Positions 13,765-20,749 of a stretch of 21,994 bases of DNA are shown here, piece after piece; the first letter of the stretch is position 1; each line of letters opens with the position of its first letter. Origin of the DNA: CAZRIZ01 sp964600285. GTDB taxonomy: Bacteria; Patescibacteriota; Saccharimonadia; Saccharimonadales; Saccharimonadaceae. The stretch is from positions 1 to 21,994 of the forward strand of contig CAZRIZ010000015.1 in the NCBI GenBank assembly GCA_964600285.1. Direction: 5' to 3'. Under the pieces are notes generated by a model. It did not search any database. It was not told where the DNA came from and saw only the letters and a program-made list of their open reading frames with translations. The position numbers and the translations under genes are program-made.

Positions 13765-14352
13765 ATGCAAGTTCTTCCTGGCTTTTTTCTGTTAGTTTCG
13801 GCTGGAATTCGTCTAGCTGGCGGTTTGGCTTATTTACGGGCGACGATTACAGGTAAGGCCAAGCCTAATCCATTAACATGGCTACTTTGGGCCATTACCC
13901 CTTCTGTTACTCTTGTGGCGGCGTTATCTGTGGGCGAGACTAGCGGGCTGATTGTCACGGCCGCGCTAGCACTTAGTCCTCTCTTAGTTTTTATTACAGC
14001 TATAAAAAAGGATCTGCGCTCCTTTAAACTTGATAAATTTAATATTACCTGTGCCGTGTTAGCTCTTGTTGGTATTGCTTTGTGGTATTTTACAAAAAAT
14101 CAAAATATAGCAATCTTGTTGGCAATCTTGGCCGATTTTGTCAGTAGTTTGCCAACAGTCGTCAAAGCCAAACAAAAGCCCAAGACAGAATACCCACCAA
14201 CTTATATCATGTCGGCTGTCGCAATGTTGATTGCCCTTCTGACCATGCCAAAATGGACCTTTACCAGTTCGGCTTTTATGATTTATGTGCTGGTTTTAAA
14301 TTTAATTATTGCTAACTTATCTACTTTTGGTCGATTGAAATCGAAACGATGA
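13765..14352 (+). CDS. Multi-pass integral membrane protein, unknown function
   Basis: 195 aa, mostly hydrophobic, with about six transmembrane helices separated by short basic loops. The repeated pattern of a Pro-containing loop next to helices (KPNPLTWLLW near 33-42 and SSLPTVVKA near 128-136) hints at two similar halves, as in PQ-loop/SWEET-like small transporters, but this is only a resemblance. It ends in a basic tail. It appears to be translated from a leaderless mRNA. It is followed at 75 nt by the cation exchanger gene, which has its own promoter. Confidence 0.75.
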   Translation: MQVLPGFFLLVSAGIRLAGGLAYLRATITGKAKPNPLTWLLWAITPSVTLVAALSVGETSGLIVTAALALSPLLVFITAIKKDLRSFKLDKFNITCAVLALVGIALWYFTKNQNIAILLAILADFVSSLPTVVKAKQKPKTEYPPTYIMSAVAMLIALLTMPKWTFTSSAFMIYVLVLNLIIANLSTFGRLKSKR

Positions 14353-14369
14353 AGGCCGGCTTGTAGTGG

Positions 14370-14398
14370 TTGTGCTTAGGGGGATTTTCTGATACAAT
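14370..14398 (+). promoter_or_regulatory. Promoter of the cation exchanger gene
   Basis: TACAAT (14393-14398) with TGA upstream (extended -10); TTGTGC (14370-14375) at 17 nt is a weak -35. The leader to ATG 14427 would be about 22 nt. Confidence 0.5.
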
Positions 14399-14426
14399 TT
14401 ATCTCCATAAAGACACGAAAACAAAC

Positions 14427-15353
14427 ATGGAACAAATCTTAATTCTGGCACTAGCGCTATTTGCTGTAATCGAAGGAGCAAATCTCTCGACTAAATATGC
14501 CGAAAAGTTAGCTGAAGGCTTCAAGCTCTCGCGTTATGTTGTTGGTTTTATCATCGTAACTTTTATCTCGATTTTACCTGAAACTATTATAGCAATTAAT
14601 GCTGCCCTGAAAGGTCAGCCCTCTTTTGGCGTTAGTGCTATTTTAGGTGCAAATGTTGCAGATTTGACCCTAGCCTTCGCTATCATCACCTTTACTGCTG
14701 GCAAGTCTGGGTTACGAGTTGAGCGTGGCCTAGCTAAGAAGTTACTGACCTATCCCCTGTTTTTAGCTATTCCACTCATACTCGGCTTGGATGGTAATTA
14801 TTCACAAGCCGAAGGTTTGACGCTAATAATCATTGGACTTATCTTTTATACTTACGTATTTAACAAGTCAATCAATATTAGTGGCGCTCGTGATGCTGAT
14901 AGCAAATACAAATGGCGCAATGCCGGCTTCTTGCTCTTTAGCATGGCATTGCTCCTAATCGGTGCTCATTTCACGGTTGAATCTGCTGTTCATGTCGCTG
15001 GCTGGTTGGGCGTAAGCCCGATCTTAATAGGAATCTTGATTGTTGGACTTGGTACTACCATACCAGAAATGTCATTCTCTTATAAAGCAGTTAAGAATCG
15101 CAAAACCTCGATGGCTGTTGGTGACCTCATGGGAACGGTTCTGGCAAACGCTACCATGGTTATCGGCTTAGTGGCGCTAATCGCTCCGTTTGATTTTCCA
15201 ATACGAATCGCCTATATTGCTGGTTCGTTTATGGTGATTTCGTCAATTCTCTTGGTGATATTTATTAGAACTAATTATCGCATCGGCCGTCGTGAAGGCA
15301 TTGTTCTGTTGCTAATGTGGTTTTTGTATATAGCGGTTGAGCTACTGGCTTAA
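14427..15353 (+). CDS. Sodium/calcium (cation) exchanger family membrane protein
   Basis: 308 aa, about ten transmembrane helices, matching the CaCA superfamily (Na_Ca_ex domain) with two inverted alpha-repeats. Repeat 1 contains SILPETII and GANVADL; repeat 2 contains GTTIPEMSFS and GDLMGTVLANATMV. The acidic residue in each LPE/IPE motif is the expected ion ligand. It should exchange Ca2+ or another divalent cation for Na+ or H+ across the membrane; the ions cannot be fixed from sequence. An in-frame ATG at 14370 would add 19 residues unlike the family and overlap the promoter, so ATG 14427 is chosen. The stop overlaps the convergent Qng1 gene by 4 bases. Confidence 0.9.
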   Translation: MEQILILALALFAVIEGANLSTKYAEKLAEGFKLSRYVVGFIIVTFISILPETIIAINAALKGQPSFGVSAILGANVADLTLAFAIITFTAGKSGLRVERGLAKKLLTYPLFLAIPLILGLDGNYSQAEGLTLIIIGLIFYTYVFNKSINISGARDADSKYKWRNAGFLLFSMALLLIGAHFTVESAVHVAGWLGVSPILIGILIVGLGTTIPEMSFSYKAVKNRKTSMAVGDLMGTVLANATMVIGLVALIAPFDFPIRIAYIAGSFMVISSILLVIFIRTNYRIGRREGIVLLLMWFLYIAVELLA

Positions 15354-16297
15354 TAAAATCGACTTCTAGTTAGATGATACGGTTTCATTTTGGAGCTTTT
15401 ATTTTGCCCTTTTAGCCAAATCAAATCGTTTATCTCGATTGGATAAACTTTGTTTAGTCTTTGGCTTATTTCATCTATCGCTACTATCATGTTGGCTCTT
15501 ATTTCTATTTCAAAATCGCTGTCTTTGTCTATTTCTCGTTTATTGTCTACTAGGCTTGATAATTCTTTACTGTATTCCAGCACGCCTAACATTCTTAAAA
15601 CTTGGGGTATTTTGTAATCAGGACAACCTGCTAAATGGGTGTAATCGACATCTTTTCGCTCTTTCAGTTTTCGAATTTGCAGGATATCCGAGGTTGTCAG
15701 TTGGGCTAGTTTGTAAAAATAAACTTCTCGCTCTTTAAACTTACTAACGTCATTGAATACATCAAAAAAATAAGTTGTCAAAACATTAAACAACTCTTCA
15801 TCAGAGTAGATATTTTTAATGAAAGCGTAAAAGTCACCATTCATTTTCCGCTCGATAACATTTCCGACAGTTATTAAATTGTCGTAGCGCTCTTTAAGTA
15901 GCGGGATTTCCACGTTGGCTTTTAGTAGTTCGCTAAATTCCTCAAAAGAAACATTTGATATACGCTCAGCATTTAAGTAATTCTCATCTTTTCTTAGTTC
16001 TTTTAGCAAAAGATGCATCATAGCGAATGAGCCGTCCAACTCACCACTTTCTGTTTGAATCGTCCATTTTGGCTCGCCCCAATAAGAAAACCCGCCGATT
16101 GTGTGGTTGATGAGTAAAAAGTTGACTATTTTATCTACATTAAAATTGAGCAACCCAAATGGAGAACTTGCTAGCCAGTGATTATTACCACTAACGCGCA
16201 GACCCTTGGCTGTCTCGTCAACTTTGTCAAAATTGATCCTGACGTGCTTTGAGACACTAGATACATATTGGCAGGATGGTAATATTTTACTTAGCAT
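15350..16297 (-). CDS. Queuosine salvage protein (Qng1/DUF2419 family glycohydrolase)
   Basis: 315 aa. The family releases queuine from queuosine 5'-monophosphate or queuosine so that the base can be reinserted into tRNA. The family pattern is visible: an N-terminal H..I (about 17-22), the HWLASSPFGLLNFN region, FSYWGEPKW, DGSFAMMHLL (about 88-97), and the strong C-terminal block HLAGCPDYKIPQVLRMLGVLEYS and FEIEIRANMIVAIDEI. The CPDYKIPQ Asp corresponds to the conserved catalytic-region Asp of the eukaryotic FADYRVPQ motif. No queuosine biosynthesis gene or tgt is in the window. The ATG lacks a ribosome site; an A/T-rich -10-like box lies about 11 nt upstream. Confidence 0.85.
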   Translation of the reverse strand: MLSKILPSCQYVSSVSKHVRINFDKVDETAKGLRVSGNNHWLASSPFGLLNFNVDKIVNFLLINHTIGGFSYWGEPKWTIQTESGELDGSFAMMHLLLKELRKDENYLNAERISNVSFEEFSELLKANVEIPLLKERYDNLITVGNVIERKMNGDFYAFIKNIYSDEELFNVLTTYFFDVFNDVSKFKEREVYFYKLAQLTTSDILQIRKLKERKDVDYTHLAGCPDYKIPQVLRMLGVLEYSKELSSLVDNKREIDKDSDFEIEIRANMIVAIDEISQRLNKVYPIEINDLIWLKGQNKSSKMKPYHLTRSRFY

Positions 16298-16314
16298 AGA
16301 TCAATAAATTTATA

Positions 16315-16340
16315 ATAAAAAACGCCTACTTGCGGGCTTT
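16315..16340 (-). terminator. Terminator of tRNA-Ala(CGC)
   Basis: On the minus strand AAAAGCC pairs with GGC-G-TTTT across a bulged G, running into a T-run that overlaps the stem. It starts a few bases after the tRNA 3' end. The stem is short. Confidence 0.5.
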
Positions 16341-16345
16341 TCGTG

Positions 16346-16421
16346 TGGTGGAGTGTGCGAGATTCGAACTCGCGGCCTCGACAATGCGAATGTCGCGCTC
16401 TACCAACTGAGCTAACACCCC
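16346..16421 (-). tRNA. tRNA-Ala (anticodon CGC)
   Basis: 76 nt with an encoded CCA. The acceptor GGGGTGT / ACACTCC keeps the G3-U70 alanine identity pair. The anticodon arm CGACA-TTCGCAT-TGTCG gives CGC. A TAGACT with TGG upstream (16432-16437, minus) may be its -10 box. Confidence 0.95.
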
Positions 16422-16462
16422 TCATATTTCCAGTCTACCACACTTATCTTCGAGGAGGTATA

Positions 16463-16492
16463 TTGAATATGCTCAATCTCGTGCTGTATAAT
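16463..16492 (+). promoter_or_regulatory. Promoter of the MFS gene (leaderless)
   Basis: TTGAAT (16463-16468), 18 nt, TATAAT (16487-16492). The ATG at 16500 begins 7 nt after the -10 box, so the mRNA would start at the initiation codon. Confidence 0.65.
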
Positions 16493-16499
16493 AGCGTCA

Positions 16500-17684
16500 A
16501 TGCTTAATGTTATTTTAATCGGCTTAGTCAGCTGTTTTGCCGATATTAGTTCGGACATGGTTTATCCAATTGTGCCACTATTTTTGACCGCCAAGTTTGG
16601 CGCTACACCAGGAACGATTGGTGTCATAGAAGGTATTGCTGAAAGTTTAGCAAGTTTACTTAAAACCTTTAGCGGTCACATTGCTGATAAATACAACAAG
16701 AAAAAGCCACTGGTTTTTACGGGATATTTACTCGGAGTTATCTACAAAGCCGGGCTTATTTTATCGACTTCTTGGGTAGGTGTCCTTTTCTCTCGTATGG
16801 TCGATCGCGCTGGTAAGGGTCTGCGTGTTGCACCGCGTGATGTCATGGTTAGTGAAAGTGTCAGCAAAAACAAGTTAGGTAGCGCCTACGGTATTCACAA
16901 AATGCTTGATATGGTTGGCAGTTCCGTTGGTATCCTTATTGCATACATATTGGTGAAGACTATAAATGGTGACTACAATTACAACTCAATATTTTTGTGG
17001 TCTATGGTGCCGGCAATTATTGGTTTGTTAGTATTCGTGTTTCTCGTTAAAGACAAAACTCACAATAAGCCGGTTCGCCCAAAACCGATTCCGTTTTGGA
17101 AGAATGTTCGCCTGCTCGATGGTCGGTTGAAACTCTATTTGTTGGCGACTGGTATATTTACGCTAGGCAATTCTTCAAACGCTTTCTTGCTTTTGCGCGC
17201 TCAAGATGTTGGTTTTAGTGCCGCTGACGCAATTTTGCTTTACTTACTTTATCATGTCACGGCCGCTCTCTTTGCGGTGCCTTTTGGCCGTATGTCAGAC
17301 AAACAAGGGCGTAAAAAAGTTCTGGTTTTGGGCTACATTTTGTTCGCGTTAGTTTATTTCTCACTAGCTTTCGTCCCTGGACAATGGTTTATGGTCATTT
17401 CTTTCGTTACACTTGGCCTTTACACAGCGGCTACCGCTGGTGTTGAGAGAGCTTTTATATCCGAGATTGCTCCGAAAGAGTTAAAAGGTACTATGTTGGG
17501 GCTTCATTCAACTGTTGTTGGCGTTGCCCTATTACCGGCCAGCATTATTTTCGGCGCTCTTTGGACATCATTTGGACCGACTGTCGCTTTTGCACTAGGC
17601 GGGGTTTTGGCCACTGTGGCTAGCCTCATCTTGTTGTTTTTCTTAAGTCCAAATCGAAAACGAGCCATAGCTGTATCAAACTAG
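16500..17684 (+). CDS. Major facilitator superfamily transporter
   Basis: 394 aa, about 12 transmembrane helices in two halves. The MFS loop 2-3 motif appears twice: SGHIADKYNKKKPLV (about 58-72) and FGRMSDKQGRKKVLV in the second half (about 261-275). SRMVDRAGKGLRVAPRDVMV (about 99-118) is typical of a bacterial MFS subgroup with a conserved GRAGKGLRxxPRD loop. The second half begins after a basic loop near 190-205. Substrate unknown; efflux of small molecules is the usual role in this subgroup. In-frame stops upstream exclude an earlier start. The gene ends 26 nt before the LOG gene. Confidence 0.9.
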   Translation: MLNVILIGLVSCFADISSDMVYPIVPLFLTAKFGATPGTIGVIEGIAESLASLLKTFSGHIADKYNKKKPLVFTGYLLGVIYKAGLILSTSWVGVLFSRMVDRAGKGLRVAPRDVMVSESVSKNKLGSAYGIHKMLDMVGSSVGILIAYILVKTINGDYNYNSIFLWSMVPAIIGLLVFVFLVKDKTHNKPVRPKPIPFWKNVRLLDGRLKLYLLATGIFTLGNSSNAFLLLRAQDVGFSAADAILLYLLYHVTAALFAVPFGRMSDKQGRKKVLVLGYILFALVYFSLAFVPGQWFMVISFVTLGLYTAATAGVERAFISEIAPKELKGTMLGLHSTVVGVALLPASIIFGALWTSFGPTVAFALGGVLATVASLILLFFLSPNRKRAIAVSN

Positions 17685-17693
17685 AGGATAAAG

Positions 17694-17702
17694 TGGTAAA
17701 AT
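17694..17702 (+). promoter_or_regulatory. Extended -10 promoter of the LOG gene
   Basis: TGG-TAAAAT (TG at 17694-17695, hexamer 17697-17702) lies 8 nt before ATG 17711. No clear -35. It overlaps the alternative GTG start at 17693. Confidence 0.5.
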
Positions 17703-17710
17703 ATAAAGAT

Positions 17711-18397
17711 ATGGAAACAAATTTAGATAGTCAGTCTCCTCAGTCTTCTTGGGAGCCGAGCGCAAAAATGCTAGCCGCTCAACTCCAATCGCAATACGGC
17801 ATGCTTGGTAGCGATTCAGAGTTTAAAAAAGCCTTTAAGATTCTTAATAAATACCCAAAACGGGTCACTTTCTTTGGTTCGGCTCGTGATTTAGACGGCA
17901 ACGAGAAGGATCGCGATGCTGCTTACGAGCTAGCCGGCGTTTTAGCCAAAGATGGCTACACTGTTCTTTCTGGCGGTGGCGGTGGAATTATGGGAGCCTC
18001 CAACAAAGGAGCTTTTGATGCGGGCGGATCATCGGTTGGGTTTAATATTAAATTACCGCATGAACAAAATCCAAACCCCTATACTACTGACGAGTTAGAG
18101 TTTCGCTATTTTTTCACTCGTAAAGTTATGTTGTCATTTTATTCTCACGCCTATATTTACTTCCCAGGCGGTTTTGGCACCATGGATGAGCTATTTGAGA
18201 TTATCACTCTCGTGCAAACCCGAAAAATGCCTCGCCTGAAGATTATTTTGTTCGGACATTGGTTCTGGGATGGCTTAGATGAGTTTATTAAAAGTCACAT
18301 GTTAGGCCACGGCTTTATATCCGATGGCGATGAGGAGCTCTATACTATCACTGACAGCGTTGAGCAAGCCCGTCTCTTAATCAACAAGCCCGAGTAA
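17711..18397 (+). CDS. LOG family protein (nucleotide 5'-monophosphate phosphoribohydrolase-like)
   Basis: 228 aa, Rossmann-fold lysine-decarboxylase-like/LOG family (TIGR00730). Family members cleave the N-glycosidic bond of (cytokinin) nucleoside 5'-monophosphates or other purine nucleotides. Diagnostic segments: FFGSAR near the start, LSGGGGGIMGASNKGA, the active-site Arg-containing FRYFFTRKVML and the signature PGGFGTMDELFE. The first 45 residues are an extension before the core. GTG 17693 is in frame, but ATG 17711 follows an extended -10 at leaderless spacing and is preferred. The bacterial substrate is uncertain. It converges with the DUF167 gene. Confidence 0.88.
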   Translation: METNLDSQSPQSSWEPSAKMLAAQLQSQYGMLGSDSEFKKAFKILNKYPKRVTFFGSARDLDGNEKDRDAAYELAGVLAKDGYTVLSGGGGGIMGASNKGAFDAGGSSVGFNIKLPHEQNPNPYTTDELEFRYFFTRKVMLSFYSHAYIYFPGGFGTMDELFEIITLVQTRKMPRLKIILFGHWFWDGLDEFIKSHMLGHGFISDGDEELYTITDSVEQARLLINKPE

Positions 18398-18414
18398 ACT
18401 ACTCGCGTAACTTT

Positions 18415-18639
18415 CTAGGTTATCTCAAATATCTTAAATCGGCTCGTGTAACCACTAACTAGCTTTATCTGTGTTTTTCGTGCTCCAAGATGTTTTGCTA
18501 ATAGCTCTATCGCTCTCTCATTGGCCTTGCCGTCTATGGCTGGTGCTTTTGTTGCAACAATATAAACTCCGTCTTTGACAGCTACACCTTCCTGATGCTT
18601 GCTATTTGGCTTGATCTTGGCGCTAATCCGATAAGTCAT
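18415..18639 (-). CDS. DUF167 family protein (YggU-like)
   Basis: 74 aa, a normal length for the small alpha/beta DUF167 family. Typical features are ISAKIKPNSKHQ at the N-terminus, the APAIDGKANERAIELLAKHL segment and the C-terminal KTQIKLVSGYTSRFKIFEI. Function unknown; the fold is conserved from bacteria to man. No Shine-Dalgarno is present; the ATG follows an extended -10 box by 7 nt. Confidence 0.9.
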   Translation of the reverse strand: MTYRISAKIKPNSKHQEGVAVKDGVYIVATKAPAIDGKANERAIELLAKHLGARKTQIKLVSGYTSRFKIFEIT

Positions 18640-18646
18640 ACTCAGA

Positions 18647-18655
18647 ATTGTATCA
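18647..18655 (-). promoter_or_regulatory. Extended -10 promoter of the DUF167 gene (leaderless)
   Basis: On the minus strand TGA-TACAAT, 7 nt before ATG 18639. No clear -35. Confidence 0.5.
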
Positions 18656-18670
18656 TTTGGCTAGACATAA

Positions 18671-18739
18671 AGCTCTAAGTGAACTAAAGTATTATAAGTT
18701 GGAGCTATCAGACCATTCCGCTAAAGGAGGCTTAGAGCT
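18671..18739 (+). promoter_or_regulatory. Structured leader of the 57-aa small gene
   Basis: AGCTCTAAG (18671-18679) and CTTAGAGCT (18731-18739) form a perfect 9-bp stem whose 3' arm ends one base before the ATG. The strong ribosome site AAAGGAGG (18723-18730) lies just inside the loop, next to the stem. Folding would bury the spacer between ribosome site and ATG, which suggests control of translation. No known riboswitch is recognised. Confidence 0.5.
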
Positions 18740-18913
18740 ATGGTAGTAGTCGATCCAGTGTTTAGACTGAGTGCTTTTGCCGATTTTTGTGACGCTGACC
18801 TACCAGCAGAAAAAAGGGATATAGTGTTGGCTGCTCTCGACAGATTTCTTTGCGAACAAGAGAATCAACGAGAGGAACCGACGACCGAAAACCAAATATC
18901 TTTTTTGCCATAA
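18740..18913 (+). CDS. Small protein of 57 aa, unknown function
   Basis: ATG 18740 to TAA 18911-18913, beginning MVVVDPVFRL and ending ENQISFLP. It has the best Shine-Dalgarno of the window (AAAGGAGG, 9 nt spacing) and a structured leader, and is followed by a strong hairpin. The product is soluble, acidic and mostly helical by composition (FADFCDADLPAEKRDIVLAAL...), with two cysteines (17 and 38). It fills the gap between the DUF167 gene and pta. No homologue is recognised; coding status rests on the ribosome site and gene layout. Confidence 0.55.
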   Translation: MVVVDPVFRLSAFADFCDADLPAEKRDIVLAALDRFLCEQENQREEPTTENQISFLP

Positions 18914-18949
18914 TCTGATTTTCTAGTAGTGCTCCAACAGTACCTAATA

Positions 18950-18975
18950 AAGACCATCGCAAATGCGGTGGTCTT
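18950..18975. terminator. Terminator between the small gene and pta (bidirectional)
   Basis: An 11-bp stem AAGACCATCGC / GCGGTGGTCTT with an AAAT loop (one G-T pair). T-rich but imperfect tails follow on both strands (CTCTATTTC on plus, TTTATT on minus). It lies between convergent stops. Confidence 0.75.
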
Positions 18976-18977
18976 CT

Positions 18978-19958
18978 CTATTTCAAGCTTCTTGACGCAA
19001 TAATACTGGCCGCCCCAACAATATCTTCAACTGTTGAGCCTCGCGATAAGTCACTGATATTACTAGCAAATCCTTGCAGAATCGGACCGTAAGCGTGCGC
19101 ACCAGTTAATTGTTCAACCAGTTTGTAACCAATATTACCTGCGTCTAGATTTGGAAAAATCAATACATTAGCATCGCCCATCACAGCCGAAGTCGTCGGC
19201 ATCTTTTGTCGAGCGGTTCCGGGGTTAATGGCGGCATCAAGCTGAACTTCGCCGATGACATCAAGTTTTGGTTTAGTGATACGAATTATTTCCGTAGCTT
19301 GAACAACTTTTTTGGTTGATGGACCCTCGCTACTGCCAAGCGTTGAAAATGACAGCATGGCAACTTTTGGCTTCCAGTCTAGAATTCGCTGTGTGCTTTC
19401 GGCTGTATCTATGGCGATTTGTGCTAGCTGACTGGCATCTGGTTCAATTATCATGGCGCAATCGGCTAAAGCTAGCATACCGCGCTTACTTGTTGTGGTA
19501 GAAAAATCCATTAGAAAATAACTCGAAGCTAACTTTACTCCGGGCTTTAGTCCAATTTGCTTTAGGGCGGTGCGAATCACCTCGCGTGTCGTATCAGTTA
19601 GTCCGGCTAGCATCGCATCAGCTCCACCGCACCTTAAAACTATAGCCGTTGCTTGTAATGGGCTGGCGAAATCTCGGATTAACTTTTCTAAATCTTGTTT
19701 GTAATCGTCCGCCACTACTATTTTTGCCCATTTCTTAGCCTCGGCTGTGTCAGAACAATCAATAATTTCTGTTTCTTTTGGGTATCGATCCACCATTTCG
19801 GGGTGGCGTTTTTTATCAAGTACGACAATTGGTTTAACCAAGGCCTCGTCAAGCATAATACGAATTGCTTTTGGTAGACGCGTATCAGCTCCGTCGGCAA
19901 AGATTACTTTGATATTTTTTCCGCGGATTCGGTCTTTTACGTAATTTAGATTAGGCAT
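18978..19958 (-). CDS. pta: Phosphate acetyltransferase
   Basis: Interconverts acetyl-CoA and acetyl phosphate, normally with acetate kinase to make ATP and acetate. 326 aa, the length of the short single-domain Pta. Family hallmarks are VIFADGADTRLPKAI at the start, the ADAMLAGL segment, MLSFSTLGSSEGPS and the C-terminal block NVLIFPNLDAGNIGYKLVEQL with GPILQGF and ISDLSRGS. The frame is open 11 codons further, but ATG 19958 follows an extended -10 box by 7 nt. No ackA is in the window. Confidence 0.93.
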   Translation of the reverse strand: MPNLNYVKDRIRGKNIKVIFADGADTRLPKAIRIMLDEALVKPIVVLDKKRHPEMVDRYPKETEIIDCSDTAEAKKWAKIVVADDYKQDLEKLIRDFASPLQATAIVLRCGGADAMLAGLTDTTREVIRTALKQIGLKPGVKLASSYFLMDFSTTTSKRGMLALADCAMIIEPDASQLAQIAIDTAESTQRILDWKPKVAMLSFSTLGSSEGPSTKKVVQATEIIRITKPKLDVIGEVQLDAAINPGTARQKMPTTSAVMGDANVLIFPNLDAGNIGYKLVEQLTGAHAYGPILQGFASNISDLSRGSTVEDIVGAASIIASRSLK

Positions 19959-19965
19959 AAACTTT

Positions 19966-19974
19966 ATTATAGCA
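19966..19974 (-). promoter_or_regulatory. Extended -10 promoter of pta (leaderless)
   Basis: On the minus strand TGC-TATAAT, 7 nt before ATG 19958, directly downstream of the tdk terminator. No clear -35. Confidence 0.6.
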
Positions 19975-19976
19975 AA

Positions 19977-20003
19977 GAAAAAGCTGACCACGAGGTCAGC
20001 TTT
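19977..20003 (-). terminator. Terminator of the thymidine kinase gene
   Basis: On the minus strand a perfect 10-bp stem AAAGCTGACC / GGTCAGCTTT with loop TCGT, then a tail of T residues broken by one C. It begins 7 nt after the tdk stop. Confidence 0.88.
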
Positions 20004-20010
20004 GGTGGGG

Positions 20011-20667
20011 CTATTTTTTTGTCACTTGCGACAACAGTGATTTGCGATAGCATTTTCGGCACATTGGACGGTAGTTATATCCGATGTGAGTCTGATTTCC
20101 TCTATTTGTGACGTTGCCACTCTCATCTAATCGGGCGTTAATTCGGGCGACCTTACCACAATCGCAATGGACACGGAACTCTACGATTCGGTCGCACAGT
20201 GGTAAAAGTCTAGCGCTCCCTGGGAAAAATTTTGACCTAAAGTCGGCCATCAAGCCATAGCAGTGGACGGGTATTCCCAGCTCGTCTACAATTAGACAGA
20301 GCTGATTAACTTGCGCCGCTGTTAAGAAGTTTACTTCATCTACAAATATGATGTCCGGCTTGATTGACCATGACTTAATCTTTTTGAAGATATTGTCTCT
20401 TTTTTTGATAGTCAGTGCCTCGATTGGCTTCAACGCCTCAATGCGGGACTTTACTACGCCATGACTGTTACGGTTGTCCGTTTCTGGTGTCATGACTATA
20501 ACGTAAGCTCCTTTTTCTCTCAGATTAAAAGCCTGAATTTGCAAGGAAGCGCTTTTGGCGCTGGTCATAAGACCGGTCAAAAAAACCAATTCGGGATCGA
20601 TTTTAATGTCTCGCTTCTTGTCCTCTTTGCACTTCTTATTTCCCTTATTATTTTTATTCATAGCCAC
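20011..20667 (-). CDS. tdk: Thymidine kinase (type II) with altered P-loop
   Basis: Phosphorylates thymidine for salvage. 218 aa including a lysine/asparagine-rich N-terminal extension of about 24 residues. E. coli-type features: the FVDEVNFLT segment with catalytic Glu111, HCYGLMADFRSKFFPGS, the zinc ribbon with CDC (about 170) and CRKC near the C-terminus, and the IGYNYR substrate loop. The P-loop (32-40) reads GLMTSAKSA, whereas the family has GxMxxGKST: the glycine before Lys is Ala37 (codon GCC) and the residue after KS is Ala. This may weaken ATP binding. GTG 20667 is 6 nt after AGGAAGG; ATG 20661 is the alternative start. Confidence 0.9.
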   Translation of the reverse strand: MAMNKNNKGNKKCKEDKKRDIKIDPELVFLTGLMTSAKSASLQIQAFNLREKGAYVIVMTPETDNRNSHGVVKSRIEALKPIEALTIKKRDNIFKKIKSWSIKPDIIFVDEVNFLTAAQVNQLCLIVDELGIPVHCYGLMADFRSKFFPGSARLLPLCDRIVEFRVHCDCGKVARINARLDESGNVTNRGNQTHIGYNYRPMCRKCYRKSLLSQVTKK

Positions 20668-20718
20668 AAAGAACCTTCCTTTCGGAAAAATTTATTTTTT
20701 GCACTCCCACCTAATCTA

Positions 20719-20727
20719 AGTTTAGCA
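20719..20727 (-). promoter_or_regulatory. Extended -10 promoter of tdk
   Basis: On the minus strand TGC-TAAACT, giving a leader of about 45 nt that carries AAAGGAAGG. No clear -35. Confidence 0.4.
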
Positions 20728-20749
20728 CACGACTAGGCTAATTAAGTAG

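Noticed and set aside
16453..16507. GAGGAGGT followed by a 12-codon ORF (16469-16507) overlapping the MFS start
   Set aside because: A TTGAAT-N18-TATAAT promoter whose start coincides with ATG 16500 would exclude this ORF from the mRNA. Kept as a minor possibility.
18762..18962. 66-aa minus-strand ORF opposite the small gene
   Set aside because: It runs through the terminator stem and opposite a plus-strand ORF with a much better ribosome site.
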